A DNA stretch of 64,000 bases from Arthrobacter sp. E3 (GCF_017353415.1 NZ_JAFMPX010000004.1:1-64000); one strand, 5' to 3'. Shown: positions 1 through 7,209, counted from the first letter of the stretch. A program made the numbers and translations. The notes: a model not told the origin generated them from the letters alone.

Positions 1-127
1 TCGTCGCACCCCAGGTGGTGACGGTCGTGACGAACGAGTTCTTCCGTTTCCCGGGTGCACGGATGGCGACCTTGGCATCCCGCTTGGAGATGTCAATCCC
101 TGCGGCCCGTTCATGAATGAGTTCCAT
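1..127 (-). CDS. IS110-family transposase, N-terminal part (runs off window edge)
   Basis: Reading the minus strand from ATG at 127 gives MELIHERAAGIDISKRDAKV and onward into a basic stretch, the usual start of an IS110-family DEDD transposase; the Asp of GIDIS is the first catalytic acidic residue. The frame is open to the window edge, so about 42 residues are visible and the rest lies outside. It resembles the N-terminus of the second IS110 copy (GTG at 2055) but is a different element: here the AKVAIR segment is intact where the second copy has lost a base. A long non-coding leader precedes it at 128-405. Family assignment is firm; whether the full gene is intact cannot be judged. Confidence 0.8.
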   Translation of the reverse strand, partial: MELIHERAAGIDISKRDAKVAIRAPGKRKNSFVTTVTTWGAT

Positions 128-405
128 GATGGCTCTCCCAAACAACACAGCATTGATGGACATATGGTGTCTGCTGCGGAGAGGGCTGGGAAAAATCAGG
201 AATCTGACACTCGTGCTCCATGGCAACAATAAACGGTCCCCGCACACCCTCCGTGTCAGGCTAACACTCGGGCACAAGGCACCAAGTTGGTTTCGACATC
301 AACCACAACAGACGCCACCATCATCACCCCAAACCCCTGCCACCGCCAAGGGAAACCTGCCCCCAACTTTCCCCCGTAACGGCGCGCCAGCGGCGCTGGA
401 TGGCT
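128..405 (-). ncRNA. Left-end non-coding region of IS110 copy 1, candidate bridge RNA
   Basis: About 280 nt upstream of the transposase carry no convincing gene. Parts match the equivalent leader of the second IS110 copy: a block at 193-250 aligns with 2121-2178 (shared AATCAGGA, CGTGCTC, GCAACAAT, ACGGT), and the outer end GGCGCGCCAGCGGCGCTGG (382-400) matches 2320-2334. IS110-group elements are known to encode a bridge RNA in this long left end. An internal GGCTAACAC (259-267) nearly repeats the element boundary GGCTAATAC (402-410), as expected of a guide loop. RNA extent and structure are inferred, not shown. Confidence 0.45.
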
Positions 406-613
406 AATACGAAAGTGGGGTGACTTAGGCGGTTTGGGTGAGTGTGACTTCGTATTCGAACTGGTGTAGTTCCTTGAGGGCGTGTTGGCGGGTTCTGTCC
501 TTGTTGGCCTGGTTGTAGCGGCGGATGGGTGGTGCGTCGTAGGCGACGCCGTTGGCGAGCATGTTCCAGACGGCAGTGATGAGGGTGCGTTCAGTGGCGA
601 CGATGGCGCGGGC
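404..613 (-). pseudogene. Remnant of a second IS110-family transposase, C-terminal end only
   Basis: The minus strand from 613 to the TAA at 425-427 encodes ARAIVATERTLITAVWNMLA and then about 42 further residues ending in VTLTQTA. This aligns with the C-terminal end of the IS110 copy at 815-2055 (KAIVANEHAILTAVWHMLA ... TTREAA). Directly downstream, CTAATACGAAAGTGGGGTG (404-422) matches the right end of that copy (CTAGTACGAAAGTAAGGTG, 794-812). Everything upstream of about 613 is missing: the sequence changes there into the 93-bp repeat. It is a right-end fragment of a different IS110 element in the same orientation as its neighbours. Confidence 0.75.
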
Positions 614-615
614 CG

Positions 616-708
616 GTGTTGAGCGTCGCGTGGTTTGGTGATGGGTGCGTCATTGGGGGTGACGATGTGGGCTTTTGCCTGGTGGGTCTTGTTTTGTTTC
701 GTTGGCGG
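616..708. repeat. 93-bp dispersed repeat, copy A
   Basis: The sequence from GTGTTGAGCGTCGCGTGGTT to GTTTCGTTGGCGG recurs at 11548-11640 in the same orientation and at the same length, with about four mismatches. Here it abuts the broken end of an IS110 transposase remnant; at the other copy it abuts the broken end of an IS630 transposase. No family is recognised. It could be the end of an otherwise deleted insertion sequence or a small non-autonomous element. Neither copy has obvious terminal inverted repeats. Confidence 0.75.
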
Positions 709-750
709 CGTCAGGCTGGCGATGGGTGGCTGATCGCTGCTTAAAAGACA

Positions 751-793
751 AACGACCCGATGCACAATTTTCGAAGATCCGCATCAGGTCGTT
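751..793. repeat. Inverted repeat beside the IS110 right end
   Basis: AACGACCCGATGC (751-763) and GCATCAGGTCGTT (781-793) form a 13-bp inverted repeat with one mismatch and a 17-nt loop. The IS110 right end begins at the next base (CT at 794-795). IS110-family elements are known to choose palindromic or REP-like targets, so this may be the half of the target left on this side. A terminator or the end of another element is also possible. Confidence 0.6.
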
Positions 794-814
794 CTAGTAC
801 GAAAGTAAGGTGGG

Positions 815-2055
815 TCAGGCTGCCTCCCGCGTGGTCAGGGTGACGTTGTAGCCCAGTGCTTGGAGCCGGCGGATGGCGTTGTTTTTGGTGCGGGTTGGGT
901 CCTTCTTGGTGAAGAAGTCGCCGCCGGGGTCGTGGTAACACTCGCCTTCGGCGAGCATGTGCCAGACGGCGGTGAGGATGGCGTGTTCGTTGGCGACGAT
1001 GGCCTTGACCTTTCCGCGGCGGACGAGGATGCGCTTGTAGCGTGCCCCGAGGTAGCTGTCCTTGGGGTGTCGGGCGATGGAGAGTGCTGCCGTGCCCAGC
1101 GCCCCCTTGAGGTAGCGGTTGCCGGGGCGGGTCTTGGTGGACTTGATGCGTCCGGCAGATTCGTTGGAGCCGGGGCTGACCCCGGCCCAGGAGGCCAGGC
1201 GTCCTGGGGTTTCAAAGTGGCTCATGTCCGCGCCGGTTTCGGCGATGATGACATCGGCGACCAGGGTGGAGACGCCGGGGATGGTGGCCAGGAATTCCCG
1301 GGCGATGCGAAAGGGTTCCATCGCCTCGTCGATGCGTGCGGTGAGCTTGTCAACCCAGCCGGTGAGGGAGTCGATGCGGTCCAGATGCATGGCACAAATG
1401 AACCCATGGTGTTCGCCGAACCGGCCGGTCAGGGCCTTAACCAGCTCCGGGATCCGCTTGCGCATGACGCCCCTGGCCAAATCGGCCAGTTTCTGCGGGT
1501 CCCGCTCACCGTTAATGAGCGCGGCGAGCATGTCCCGGGAGGAGGCGCCCATGAGGTCCGAGACACTGCCCGAGAGCTTGATCCCGGTGGATTCCAGGAA
1601 CTTCTCCAGTCGCTGGCCTTCCCGGGTTCGGTCCTGCACGGCGATGGTGCGGGCCCGGGTCAAATCGCGCAGCTTGCGGATCGGCTCGGGCGGGACAAAC
1701 GATGCTCGCAACAGCCCGTGGGCTCCGAGCTGGGCCAGCCAGGCGGCATCGGAAACGTCGGTTTTACGGCCCGGAATGTTCCGGGCCGCCTTCGCATTGA
1801 CGAGCACTACCGGAAGCACGTCCTCAAGCAGGTAGTAGAACGGCTTCCAGTAGTCGCTGGTTGATTCCATGATCCCCGTGGTGACCCTTGCCTCGACCAG
1901 CATGTCCCGCAGGGCGAGGATCTGGTTGGTGGTCGAGCCCCAGGTCTTTACCGTGGTGCTGAACGTTCCGGCGCGCTTGCCCGGAACCCGGATGGCGCCT
2001 TCGCGTCGCCCTTGGAAATATCAATGCCCGCAGCACGTTCATGAACCAGGTCCAC
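815..2055 (-). pseudogene. IS110-family DEDD transposase, frameshifted near its N-terminus
   Basis: The gene begins at GTG 2055 behind a strong AGGAGGT (2061-2067) and reads VDLVHERAAGIDISKGDAK, then loses frame. Compared with the neighbouring copy, where GATGGCGACCTT is present on the plus strand, this copy has GATGGCGCCTT, so one A is missing near 1997. The correct frame resumes and runs to the stop at 815, open from before 1903, as 362 residues with MESTSDYWKP (catalytic Glu), GRKTDVSDAAW (catalytic Asp pair), and the transposase C-terminal domain with GVSPGSNESAGR. Corrected length is about 410 residues, normal for the family. A downstream start at 1903 would lack the first catalytic Asp, so the product is expected to be inactive unless rescued by frameshifting. 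Confidence 0.85.
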
Positions 2056-2341
2056 GGGACACCTCCTACAGTTGCTCGTTCACTATGGGTGATGGCGCCT
2101 GCCGTGTGGAGGGTGGAATTAAATCAGGATTCTAGTACACGTGCTCACAGCAACAATCCACGGTTCCCGTGGAACCCTCCGCACCACGCTAACGCACGGG
2201 CCAACCAACAGCACCAAGAACGAATCGGCGTCGAACACGGCAGACCACATAATTGTCCCGCCACATCGTCCCCGACGCCAGAGCACAGGTGACCCTGCAA
2301 CAACTTTCGACCCCCACGGCGCGCAGCGGCGCTGGAACGCT
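2056..2341 (-). ncRNA. Left-end non-coding region of IS110 copy 2, candidate bridge RNA with guide match
   Basis: This leader lies between the element boundary and the transposase ribosome-binding site and matches the leader of copy 1 in patches. The internal 10-mer ACGCTAACGC (2186-2195, plus strand) is identical to the sequence across the left boundary, ACGCTAACGC (2337-2346), which includes four bases of element, the CT core and flanking DNA. In copy 1 the same internal position reads GGCTAA and its boundary also reads GGCTAA, so the base before CT co-varies with the site. That is what a programmable target guide in an IS110 bridge RNA should look like. Transcription and folding are not shown. 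Confidence 0.5.
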
Positions 2342-2360
2342 AACGCGTAAAGGCGCGCTG

Positions 2361-2582
2361 ATGCTGACGGTAGATCATGATGGGGATTCTGTCGAGTCGG
2401 ACTTGCTTGGCGGGGTTCTGGAATGTCCTGGGTGTGGGGGCCGGTTGCGGCCGTGGTCCTGGGCTCGGCCGCGGCGGATCCGCCACGGTGTTGGCACGGA
2501 TTTCAGGGCTGTTGTGCATCGTCCCCGCCGTGCCCGGTGTGTCGGGTGCAAGGTGACGCAGGTGTTGTTGCCGGTGGGCTAG
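2361..2582 (+). pseudogene. Short zinc-ribbon protein fragment (DUF6431-like)
   Basis: From ATG 2361 the frame gives 73 residues: MLTVDHDGDSVESDLLGG, then LECPGCGGRLRPW and later RARCVGCKVTQVLLPVG. The two CxxC pairs about 40 residues apart form a zinc ribbon. The pattern resembles the N-terminal part of DUF6431 proteins, often found in actinobacteria beside recombinases and insertion sequences; that match is from memory. The homologues I recall continue well past the VLLP motif, so this copy is probably truncated at its 3' end, where the sequence passes into the tyrosine recombinase remnant on the opposite strand. No good Shine-Dalgarno is visible. Confidence 0.5.
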
Positions 2583-2644
2583 GCAGGGCCTGGCAGGGCA
2601 ATCGCAGTCACCATTGTCTCCAAATCAGATGATCACAAAACCAC

Positions 2645-3124
2645 TTACACACTCTCCGCACCCCGCAGGCCCAGAACCGCCTTGTCACGGATCCCCGTGA
2701 CAGTCGTTGTGTCGTGACAGTCCAGCAACGCATCGACCTGATCCCGGGGCAAGCCACGCGGAACCTGGCTCAACCTCCACCCGACAATACCAAGGACAGC
2801 CGGGGCTAAATCCGATGATGTCAGCCCGCTGACATGAAGAAACCGAAGAAAGGACCGCAACGCAGTCACATGCGCCTTCGCACTCCAACGACTTCCTGAT
2901 CCCTGACAAGCCGCAACAACATAAGAGATGATGTCAGCGGGTTCCAATGCCCCTAAGGAACGACCAACCGGCTCGCTTAACGACGCCAGAAGCTTCCTTG
3001 ACTGCTGCACATAGCAACGCACCGATTCAGGCGCCAGCCCGCGCTCCTCACGCAGCCACTGACGATACTGATCCAACAAATCCTCCAGCCTCACAGGCCG
3101 GGCAAAGCCACCCCTAATCTCCAT
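2645..3124 (-). pseudogene. Tyrosine recombinase (phage-type integrase), N-terminal fragment
   Basis: ATG 3124, behind GGGAGGA, opens a frame of about 159 residues. Residues 10-105 fit the SAM-like core-binding domain of tyrosine recombinases (LLDQYRQWLREERGLAPESV, then LRSFLRFLHVSGL). The start of the catalytic domain follows (GLPRDQVDALLDCHD, then GIRDKAVLGLRGAESV) and ends abruptly where families normally continue LLARLGLRAGEV. All catalytic residues (R, K, H, R, Y) are missing. The 3' break lies close to the 3' break of the convergent DUF6431-like fragment. The gene is dead; it marks a former recombinase-type element, perhaps of the tandem tyrosine-recombinase kind. Confidence 0.8.
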
Positions 3125-3195
3125 CACGATCCTCCCGAAAAACAGACCCCCGCCATGACGGTCTATCTATCAGGAAAACACAAACCCCGCTTCAC

Positions 3196-3267
3196 GGATT
3201 ATGCCGACCAGCCCGGCCTTGGAGCCCTGCCATCAAGCGGATACACCCGCCGAGGTCGGCATAATCC
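3196..3267. repeat. 14-bp perfect inverted repeat at a recombinase/intron junction
   Basis: GGATTATGCCGACC (3196-3209) and GGTCGGCATAATCC (3254-3267) are exact reverse complements with a 44-nt spacer. They lie just upstream of the recombinase remnant, and the truncated reverse transcriptase begins right after the second arm. The position suggests a recombination or terminal site of the tyrosine-recombinase element, with the intron fragment joined at its edge. Confidence 0.7.
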
Positions 3268-3899
3268 GGAACTCTACATTTGCTGACGATTTCGTTTGCG
3301 TGATCAGAGGAACGAGTGAGCATGCGGAAGCGCTGAAAACAGAGATCGGTGAGGTTCTGGCCCCGTTGGGGTTGGAGTTCTCGGAAGAGAAGACCGGGAT
3401 AATCACGATCGATGAGGGATTCGATTTTCTCGGATTCACGATTCAACGACGCCACAAGCGCGGGACGAACAAGTCCTACGTTTACACGGTTCCGTCGCAG
3501 AAATCGATCGTCTCCGTGCGGTCAAAGATCGCACAAACCTGTTACAGATCAACCCTGCATCAGGACTTTTCTGAGCTGCTCAAGCGGCTCAATCAAATCC
3601 TGGCCGGGTGGGCCAACTATTTCCGGCACGGCGTCTCGAAGCATGTCTTTAACGACATCGATTCCTACGCTTGGCAACGGGTCTGGTCATGGTTGAAGAA
3701 GAAACACGGACGCATGAAGATACGGGACATGAAACGTAAATTCTGCATCAATGGATGGCAATTTGCCACGGCAACAGCGCGTTTCACCGGGGCGTCAATC
3801 GTCACGGTTACACGATACCGTTACCGTTACCGCGGCAAGAACATCCCGAACCCGTGGCATCAACAGCCCTTGAACCTGAGCATCACCACCGGGCAATGA
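3268..3899 (+). pseudogene. Group II intron reverse transcriptase/maturase, 5'-truncated
   Basis: The frame covers the second half of a bacterial group II intron-encoded protein. It opens in the RT active-site region as FADDFVCVIRG (equivalent to YADD), continues with LGLEFSEEKTGI and FDFLGFTIQRR, then the maturase (GIIM-type) domain with LNQILAGWANYFRHGVS, and ends NPWHQQPLNLSITTGQ at the TGA. The finger domains and first half of the palm, roughly 200 residues, are absent. The break coincides with the 14-bp inverted repeat. The intron RNA 3' domains follow in place, so this is the 3' part of an intron whose 5' half has been lost; it cannot splice or move by itself. Confidence 0.9.
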
Positions 3900-4001
3900 T
3901 GCATGGAGAGCCGGATGCGGTGAGAGTCGCACGTCCGGTTCGGCGGGCAGCCACGGCGAAACCCAGCCCAGCAATGGGACAACGGGCGCGCCGTGGCTGA
4001 C
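3900..4001 (+). ncRNA. Group II intron domains V and VI (3' end of intron RNA)
   Basis: Domain V is recognisable at 3908-3941: a 34-nt hairpin starting GAGCCGGATGCGG and closing GCACGTCCGGTTC, with the AGC catalytic triad near its 5' side. Domain VI follows as the stem CAGCCACGGCG / CGCCGTGGCTG (about 3949-3999), and the intron should end near 4001. The exon downstream begins CCAACTAGCGAG. An inverted copy of the same 224 bp lies at 7210-7433. The 5' intron domains are absent, so this is a fragment. Confidence 0.9.
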
Positions 4002-4289
4002 CCAACTAGCGAGTGGATGCTTACGACTACCAAATCTCTGAGTTGTCAATGAGTTATTCAAATTTAGAGCATGCAGCCAACCTTTTGGGGTAACAGAAAC
4101 AATTTTCGTGTCCTCCACTTGAACTTGTGGAGACCATGGGTTAGATTAATTTCATCCGTCAACGTGGTGAAACATAGTTGGCGGGGAACTCCGATGGGGG
4201 GGGGAATTGCTGAGCATATGTTCGGACTTTTATAGGTCTCACCCACGGTAAAATATGAAAAAATAATCGCTTTCAAAGGGACTGGAATC
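4002..4289 (+). promoter_or_regulatory. Non-coding leader of the CWB2 gene with a G9 tract
   Basis: This 288-bp stretch has no gene and is richer in A+T than its surroundings. It carries a run of nine G at 4196-4204, a possible -10 element TAAAAT at 4249-4254 without a convincing -35, and a weak AAAGGGAC ribosome-binding site before ATG 4290. The G run lies about 85 bp upstream of a surface-protein start, where length changes by slippage could alter expression. No known riboswitch could be recognised. Confidence 0.45.
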
Positions 4290-5444
4290 ATGATTAAATC
4301 TAATCTTCGCCGTGGTGTACTTTCCACCGCAGTTGCTGCGTGTGTCTTGGCCTCGGGCATCGGCATGGCTGGCGTGGCTTCTGCCGCGAACAACTTCCCG
4401 TTGGGTAACGTTCAGCAGGATGGCAACGCTGACTTCGCCACAACCGTAAAAACAACCACCGTAACCCGTCTGGCTGGAAATGACCGCATCTCTACCGCGA
4501 TCGTTGCAGCACAGAGCCGCGCATGGGGCACCAACAAGGATGTCAACGTTGTCATCGCTCGTTACGATGACTTCGCAGATGCACTTTCCGCTGGCCCCTT
4601 GGCCGATGCTTTGGACGCACCTATCTTGGTGACCAACTCCAACGTGCTGGACACACGCGTCAAGAACGAACTTGTTGCTTTGGGGCTGAACAAGAACGGC
4701 AAGGCGCGCAACGTCAACGTCATCATCGTTGGCGGTCAGGGTGCTATCAGTACGGGAGTTGCTACCGACATCGACGCTGCTACAGGTAGCACGTCATTCC
4801 GTATCCAGGGTTCAGACCGCTATGAGACCTCAGTAAACGTTTCCAAGCAGACCATCGACGTCTACTCGACCACGCCTGGTGCAAAGAAGGTCGTCAATGT
4901 ATTCTTGGCTACCGGCCGGGACTTTGCTGACGCCATGACCGCTGGTTCAGCTGCTGCGTCTAACAACGGCGTTGTGATCTTGACCGCCGACACTGTGGTT
5001 CCTGCCCAGACCCAGAGGTTCTTGGACCGTTTGGTAAACACTTTGCCTGCTGGCTATGACCTCGCATCCATCGTTACCGTTGGTGGCCAAGCCGAAGCTG
5101 CAGCTGAAGATGCTGACGCTCACTACACCGGTTCTGACCGCTACGAGACGGCTGCACTGCTGGCTGACCACTACTTCGACTTCAGTGGCAACCTCAGCTC
5201 GCCGAACACACAGAACGTGGCGATCGCTTCAGGCCACACCTACGCTGATGCTGTTGTAGCTGCCGGCTACATCGCTAACGCGGATGGCCCGCTGCTTTTG
5301 AGCAACCCGAACGTTCTGAATGGCTTCACCAAGTCCTACTTGGAGAAGAACGAGATCGCTATCAACCGCGCATTCGTGTTCGGTGGACAGGCAACACTCT
5401 CCTTGGATGTCACTGCGCAGGTAAAGTCTGCCCTCGCCTGGTAA
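4290..5444 (+). CDS. Secreted cell-wall-binding repeat 2 (CWB2) protein
   Basis: The 384-residue protein begins with a clear Sec signal peptide (MIKSNLRRGV, hydrophobic core, cleavage near GVASAANN at about residue 33). Three CWB2 modules fill the rest, each opening with the hallmark arginine-glycine/serine-aspartate pattern: RLAGNDRIST (about 60), RIQGSDRYET (about 172) and YTGSDRYETA (about 281). The modules also share FADALSAGPLA- or YADAVVAAGYI-type cores and VGGQ/FGGQ turns. In other Gram-positives triplets of CWB2 attach proteins non-covalently to wall polymers; here nothing else is attached, so the protein is a bare anchor or adhesin-like surface protein. It is transcribed alone and ends at a strong terminator. 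It is the only healthy host-type gene among the mobile elements of this part. Confidence 0.9.
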   Translation: MIKSNLRRGVLSTAVAACVLASGIGMAGVASAANNFPLGNVQQDGNADFATTVKTTTVTRLAGNDRISTAIVAAQSRAWGTNKDVNVVIARYDDFADALSAGPLADALDAPILVTNSNVLDTRVKNELVALGLNKNGKARNVNVIIVGGQGAISTGVATDIDAATGSTSFRIQGSDRYETSVNVSKQTIDVYSTTPGAKKVVNVFLATGRDFADAMTAGSAAASNNGVVILTADTVVPAQTQRFLDRLVNTLPAGYDLASIVTVGGQAEAAAEDADAHYTGSDRYETAALLADHYFDFSGNLSSPNTQNVAIASGHTYADAVVAAGYIANADGPLLLSNPNVLNGFTKSYLEKNEIAINRAFVFGGQATLSLDVTAQVKSALAW

Positions 5445-5498
5445 TTCCGAATAGTTCTTTTAGGGACTGTCTTGGCAGCCCTGACGTAAACTAGAAGT

Positions 5499-5538
5499 GG
5501 TGGGTATCTCCAACCGGAGATACCCACCATTTTACTTT
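5499..5538 (+). terminator. Rho-independent terminator after the CWB2 gene
   Basis: GGTGGGTATCTCC (5499-5511) and GGAGATACCCACC (5516-5528) are exact reverse complements around a 4-nt AACC loop, followed by ATTTTACTTT. It lies 55 nt after the stop codon and should end the single-gene transcript. Confidence 0.9.
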
Positions 5539-5594
5539 AGAACCTTCTCTCCGAGGTACCCGGAGAACACCAACTCCTGATGCTCCTATAGTTG

Positions 5595-7139
5595 GTAACT
5601 GCTCAGGTGGTTTTGGTGGTTTGCGGCGTGTCTTGTTGATTTGAGGACATATGGGTTCATGCTGTTGGTGTGTCCGATGTTCCGTCTTTTGATGAGCTTC
5701 TTGGCCAGGTCGTGCCGTTGCGGTCGGTGGTCGTGGAGCAGTCACGCTTGATCGAGATGTTGCAGGCCGAGAATGCCGTGTTGCGTGTCCGGTTGGGCCA
5801 GTCGCCGCGGAATTCCTCCAAGCCGCCGTCCAGTGAGGGATATGAGAAGCCGGCACTAAATCCCGGCGCACGAAAACTGACCGGCCCTCGGGCGGCCAGC
5901 CTGGCCACAAGAGCCACACCCTGAAGCGGGTCACGACCCCGAATGAGGTCCTGATCCATGAACCGGCTGTCTGTGGCGGGTGCGGGGAATCGTTGGCGGG
6001 TGCGCCGGTGGTTTCCACCGAGTCCCGGCAGGTCTTTGACCTGGCGCCGATCAAGGTGTGGGTTACCGAGCACCGGGTCCATCACCTGCGGTGTGCGTGA
6101 GTGTGCGTGACGATGGCCGATGCCCCGGCCGGGGGCTGTGCTCCGGTGCAGGATGGGCCGAGGGTTCGTGCTCTGGGCGTGTACCTGTTGAACGTCCAGC
6201 ACCTGCCGCTCAAGCGGTCCGAGGAGTTGCTGAGCGAGGTGGTCGGGACGCCGGTCAGTCAGAGCTCCTTGGTCAGTTGGCAGGAGGCGGCGGCTGCTGG
6301 GCTGGACGGCTTTGACCAGGCCCTGGTACAGGGCTGGTCCCAAGCGCAGGCGCTTGGCGCCGATGGGACCGGGATCAGGATGAACGGGAAACTGGTCTGG
6401 GTCCACGCGGCCCGCACCGATATCCTGATCCGGTACACGGTCTCGCCCAAGCGCGGATACGAGGGGATGAAGGACGCCGGGGTGCTGACGGCCCTGGCAC
6501 CGGCAACAGTGTTGGTGAGCGACTTCTTTGGACCGTATTGGCGTCTGGAAGTCATCCACGCCGTCTGCGGAGCCCACCTGTCCCGGGAGTTGGGGGCCGC
6601 GGCCGAAGCCGAAGCCGACGGGCAGGAAAGCTGGGCGCAGCCGATGGAACGGCTGCTCGCTGAGATCAACCGTGTCGCCCACCGGGCCCGGGACTTTGGT
6701 GGGACAGCCTTCGCCCCGGAACTAATGGCGAAGTACCAGCGAAGATACGCCGAGTTCATCCGGGCCGGGTGGGCGGCAAACCCCGGCTTCTCGCCGGGCA
6801 CGCACGCCACGAAACGGCCTAAGCATGTGAACCTGCTCGACCGTCTCGACGGGCACCGGCAGGAAGTACTGCGCTTCGCCACCGACCTGCGCGTCCCCTT
6901 CACGAACAACGGCTCAGAACAAGATGTCCGGCAGTTGAAGATCAAGATGAAGGTCTCCGGCGATCTTCGCAGCATGCCCGGCGCCGAAGCATTCTGCCGG
7001 TTGCGCTCCTACTTCGCCACCGCCGCCAAGCAAGGCCAGGCAGCGTTCGAAGCAATGGTCATGCTCCACAACGCCAACCCCTGGCAGCCCGCCATCAATT
7101 AACACGGGCCCCTCGCTCACAAACCAGCTGAGTAGTTAC
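5595..7139 (+). mobile_element. IS66-family element (ISBst12-like, tnpC only), degenerate
   Basis: Imperfect terminal inverted repeats can be seen: GTAACTGCTCAGGTGGTTT at 5595-5613 and, on the other strand, GTAACTACTCAGCTGGTTT ending at 7139. They enclose one transposase gene and no tnpA or tnpB, as in the ISBst12 subgroup. Length is about 1.55 kb. No 8-bp target duplication is seen (TATAGTTG on one side, TTGCATTT on the other), so one flank was probably rearranged after insertion. The right end cuts an IS3 orfA fragment. Confidence 0.75.
5670..7102 (+). pseudogene. IS66-family transposase TnpC, frameshift plus internal stop
   Basis: GTG 5670 begins an N-terminal coiled region (VEQSRLIEMLQAENAVLRVR) and the family motif SPRNSSKPPSSEG. 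The frame is then lost near 5866; the continuing frame reads RTKTDRPSGGQPGHKSHTLK and the zinc-finger-like CGGCGES. A second lesion follows: TGA at 6098-6100 in the duplicated stretch GTGCGTGAGTGTGCGTGA. After it the frame is open for 333 residues with the DDE core: GADGTGIRM (Asp), LVSDFFGPYW (Asp) and FTNNGSEQDVRQLK (Glu). Total length matches a normal TnpC of about 475 residues. Two independent lesions argue for a dead gene rather than programmed frameshifting. Confidence 0.85.
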
Positions 7140-7209
7140 TTGCATTTCAAGCTTCACGTTTTCCTTACGCAAATGCTGCAATTCATTCCGCTCGGACTCC
7201 GTTAGCTGA
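7140..7209 (-). pseudogene. IS3-family orfA fragment serving as intron 3' exon
   Basis: The minus strand immediately after the inverted intron 3' end reads QLTESERNELQHLRKENVKL, the leucine-zipper-like C-terminal part of IS3-family OrfA proteins. It is bounded by the intron 3' end at 7210 and the IS66 right end at 7139. It therefore looks like an IS3 gene that received a group II intron and was later cut by IS66. Only about 23 codons remain. It is not the same sequence as the intact orfA at 8364-8684. Confidence 0.6.

Larger units (their letters stand above)
794..2341 (-). mobile_element. IS110-family insertion sequence, copy 2, about 1.55 kb
   Basis: The element is bounded by CT dinucleotides at 794-795 (right end, followed inward by AGTACGAAAGT) and 2340-2341 (left end, preceded by GGCGCTGGAACG). 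It has the IS110-group layout: a long left non-coding end of about 285 nt, one transposase gene, a right end of about 20 nt and no terminal inverted repeats. The boundaries are inferred from similarity to the adjacent IS110 copies and from the CT core known for IS621. The transposase gene carries a frameshift, so the copy is probably not autonomous. Confidence 0.7.

Noticed and set aside
860-1864. Long open frame on the plus strand opposite the IS110 transposase
   Set aside because: It is the antisense shadow of a GC-rich gene with clear family motifs on the minus strand; its own translation has no recognisable domain and no ribosome-binding site.
4141-4289. Possible c-di-AMP (ydaO-type) riboswitch before the CWB2 gene
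   Set aside because: GCGGGGAACTCCG looked suggestive, but the rest of the conserved core could not be found.
5657-6682. Minus-strand frame through the IS66 element
   Set aside because: Opposite strand of TnpC; the plus-strand translation carries the DDE motifs.
5587-7147. Target-site duplication of the IS66 element
   Set aside because: The 8 bp on each side (TATAGTTG, TTGCATTT) do not match.
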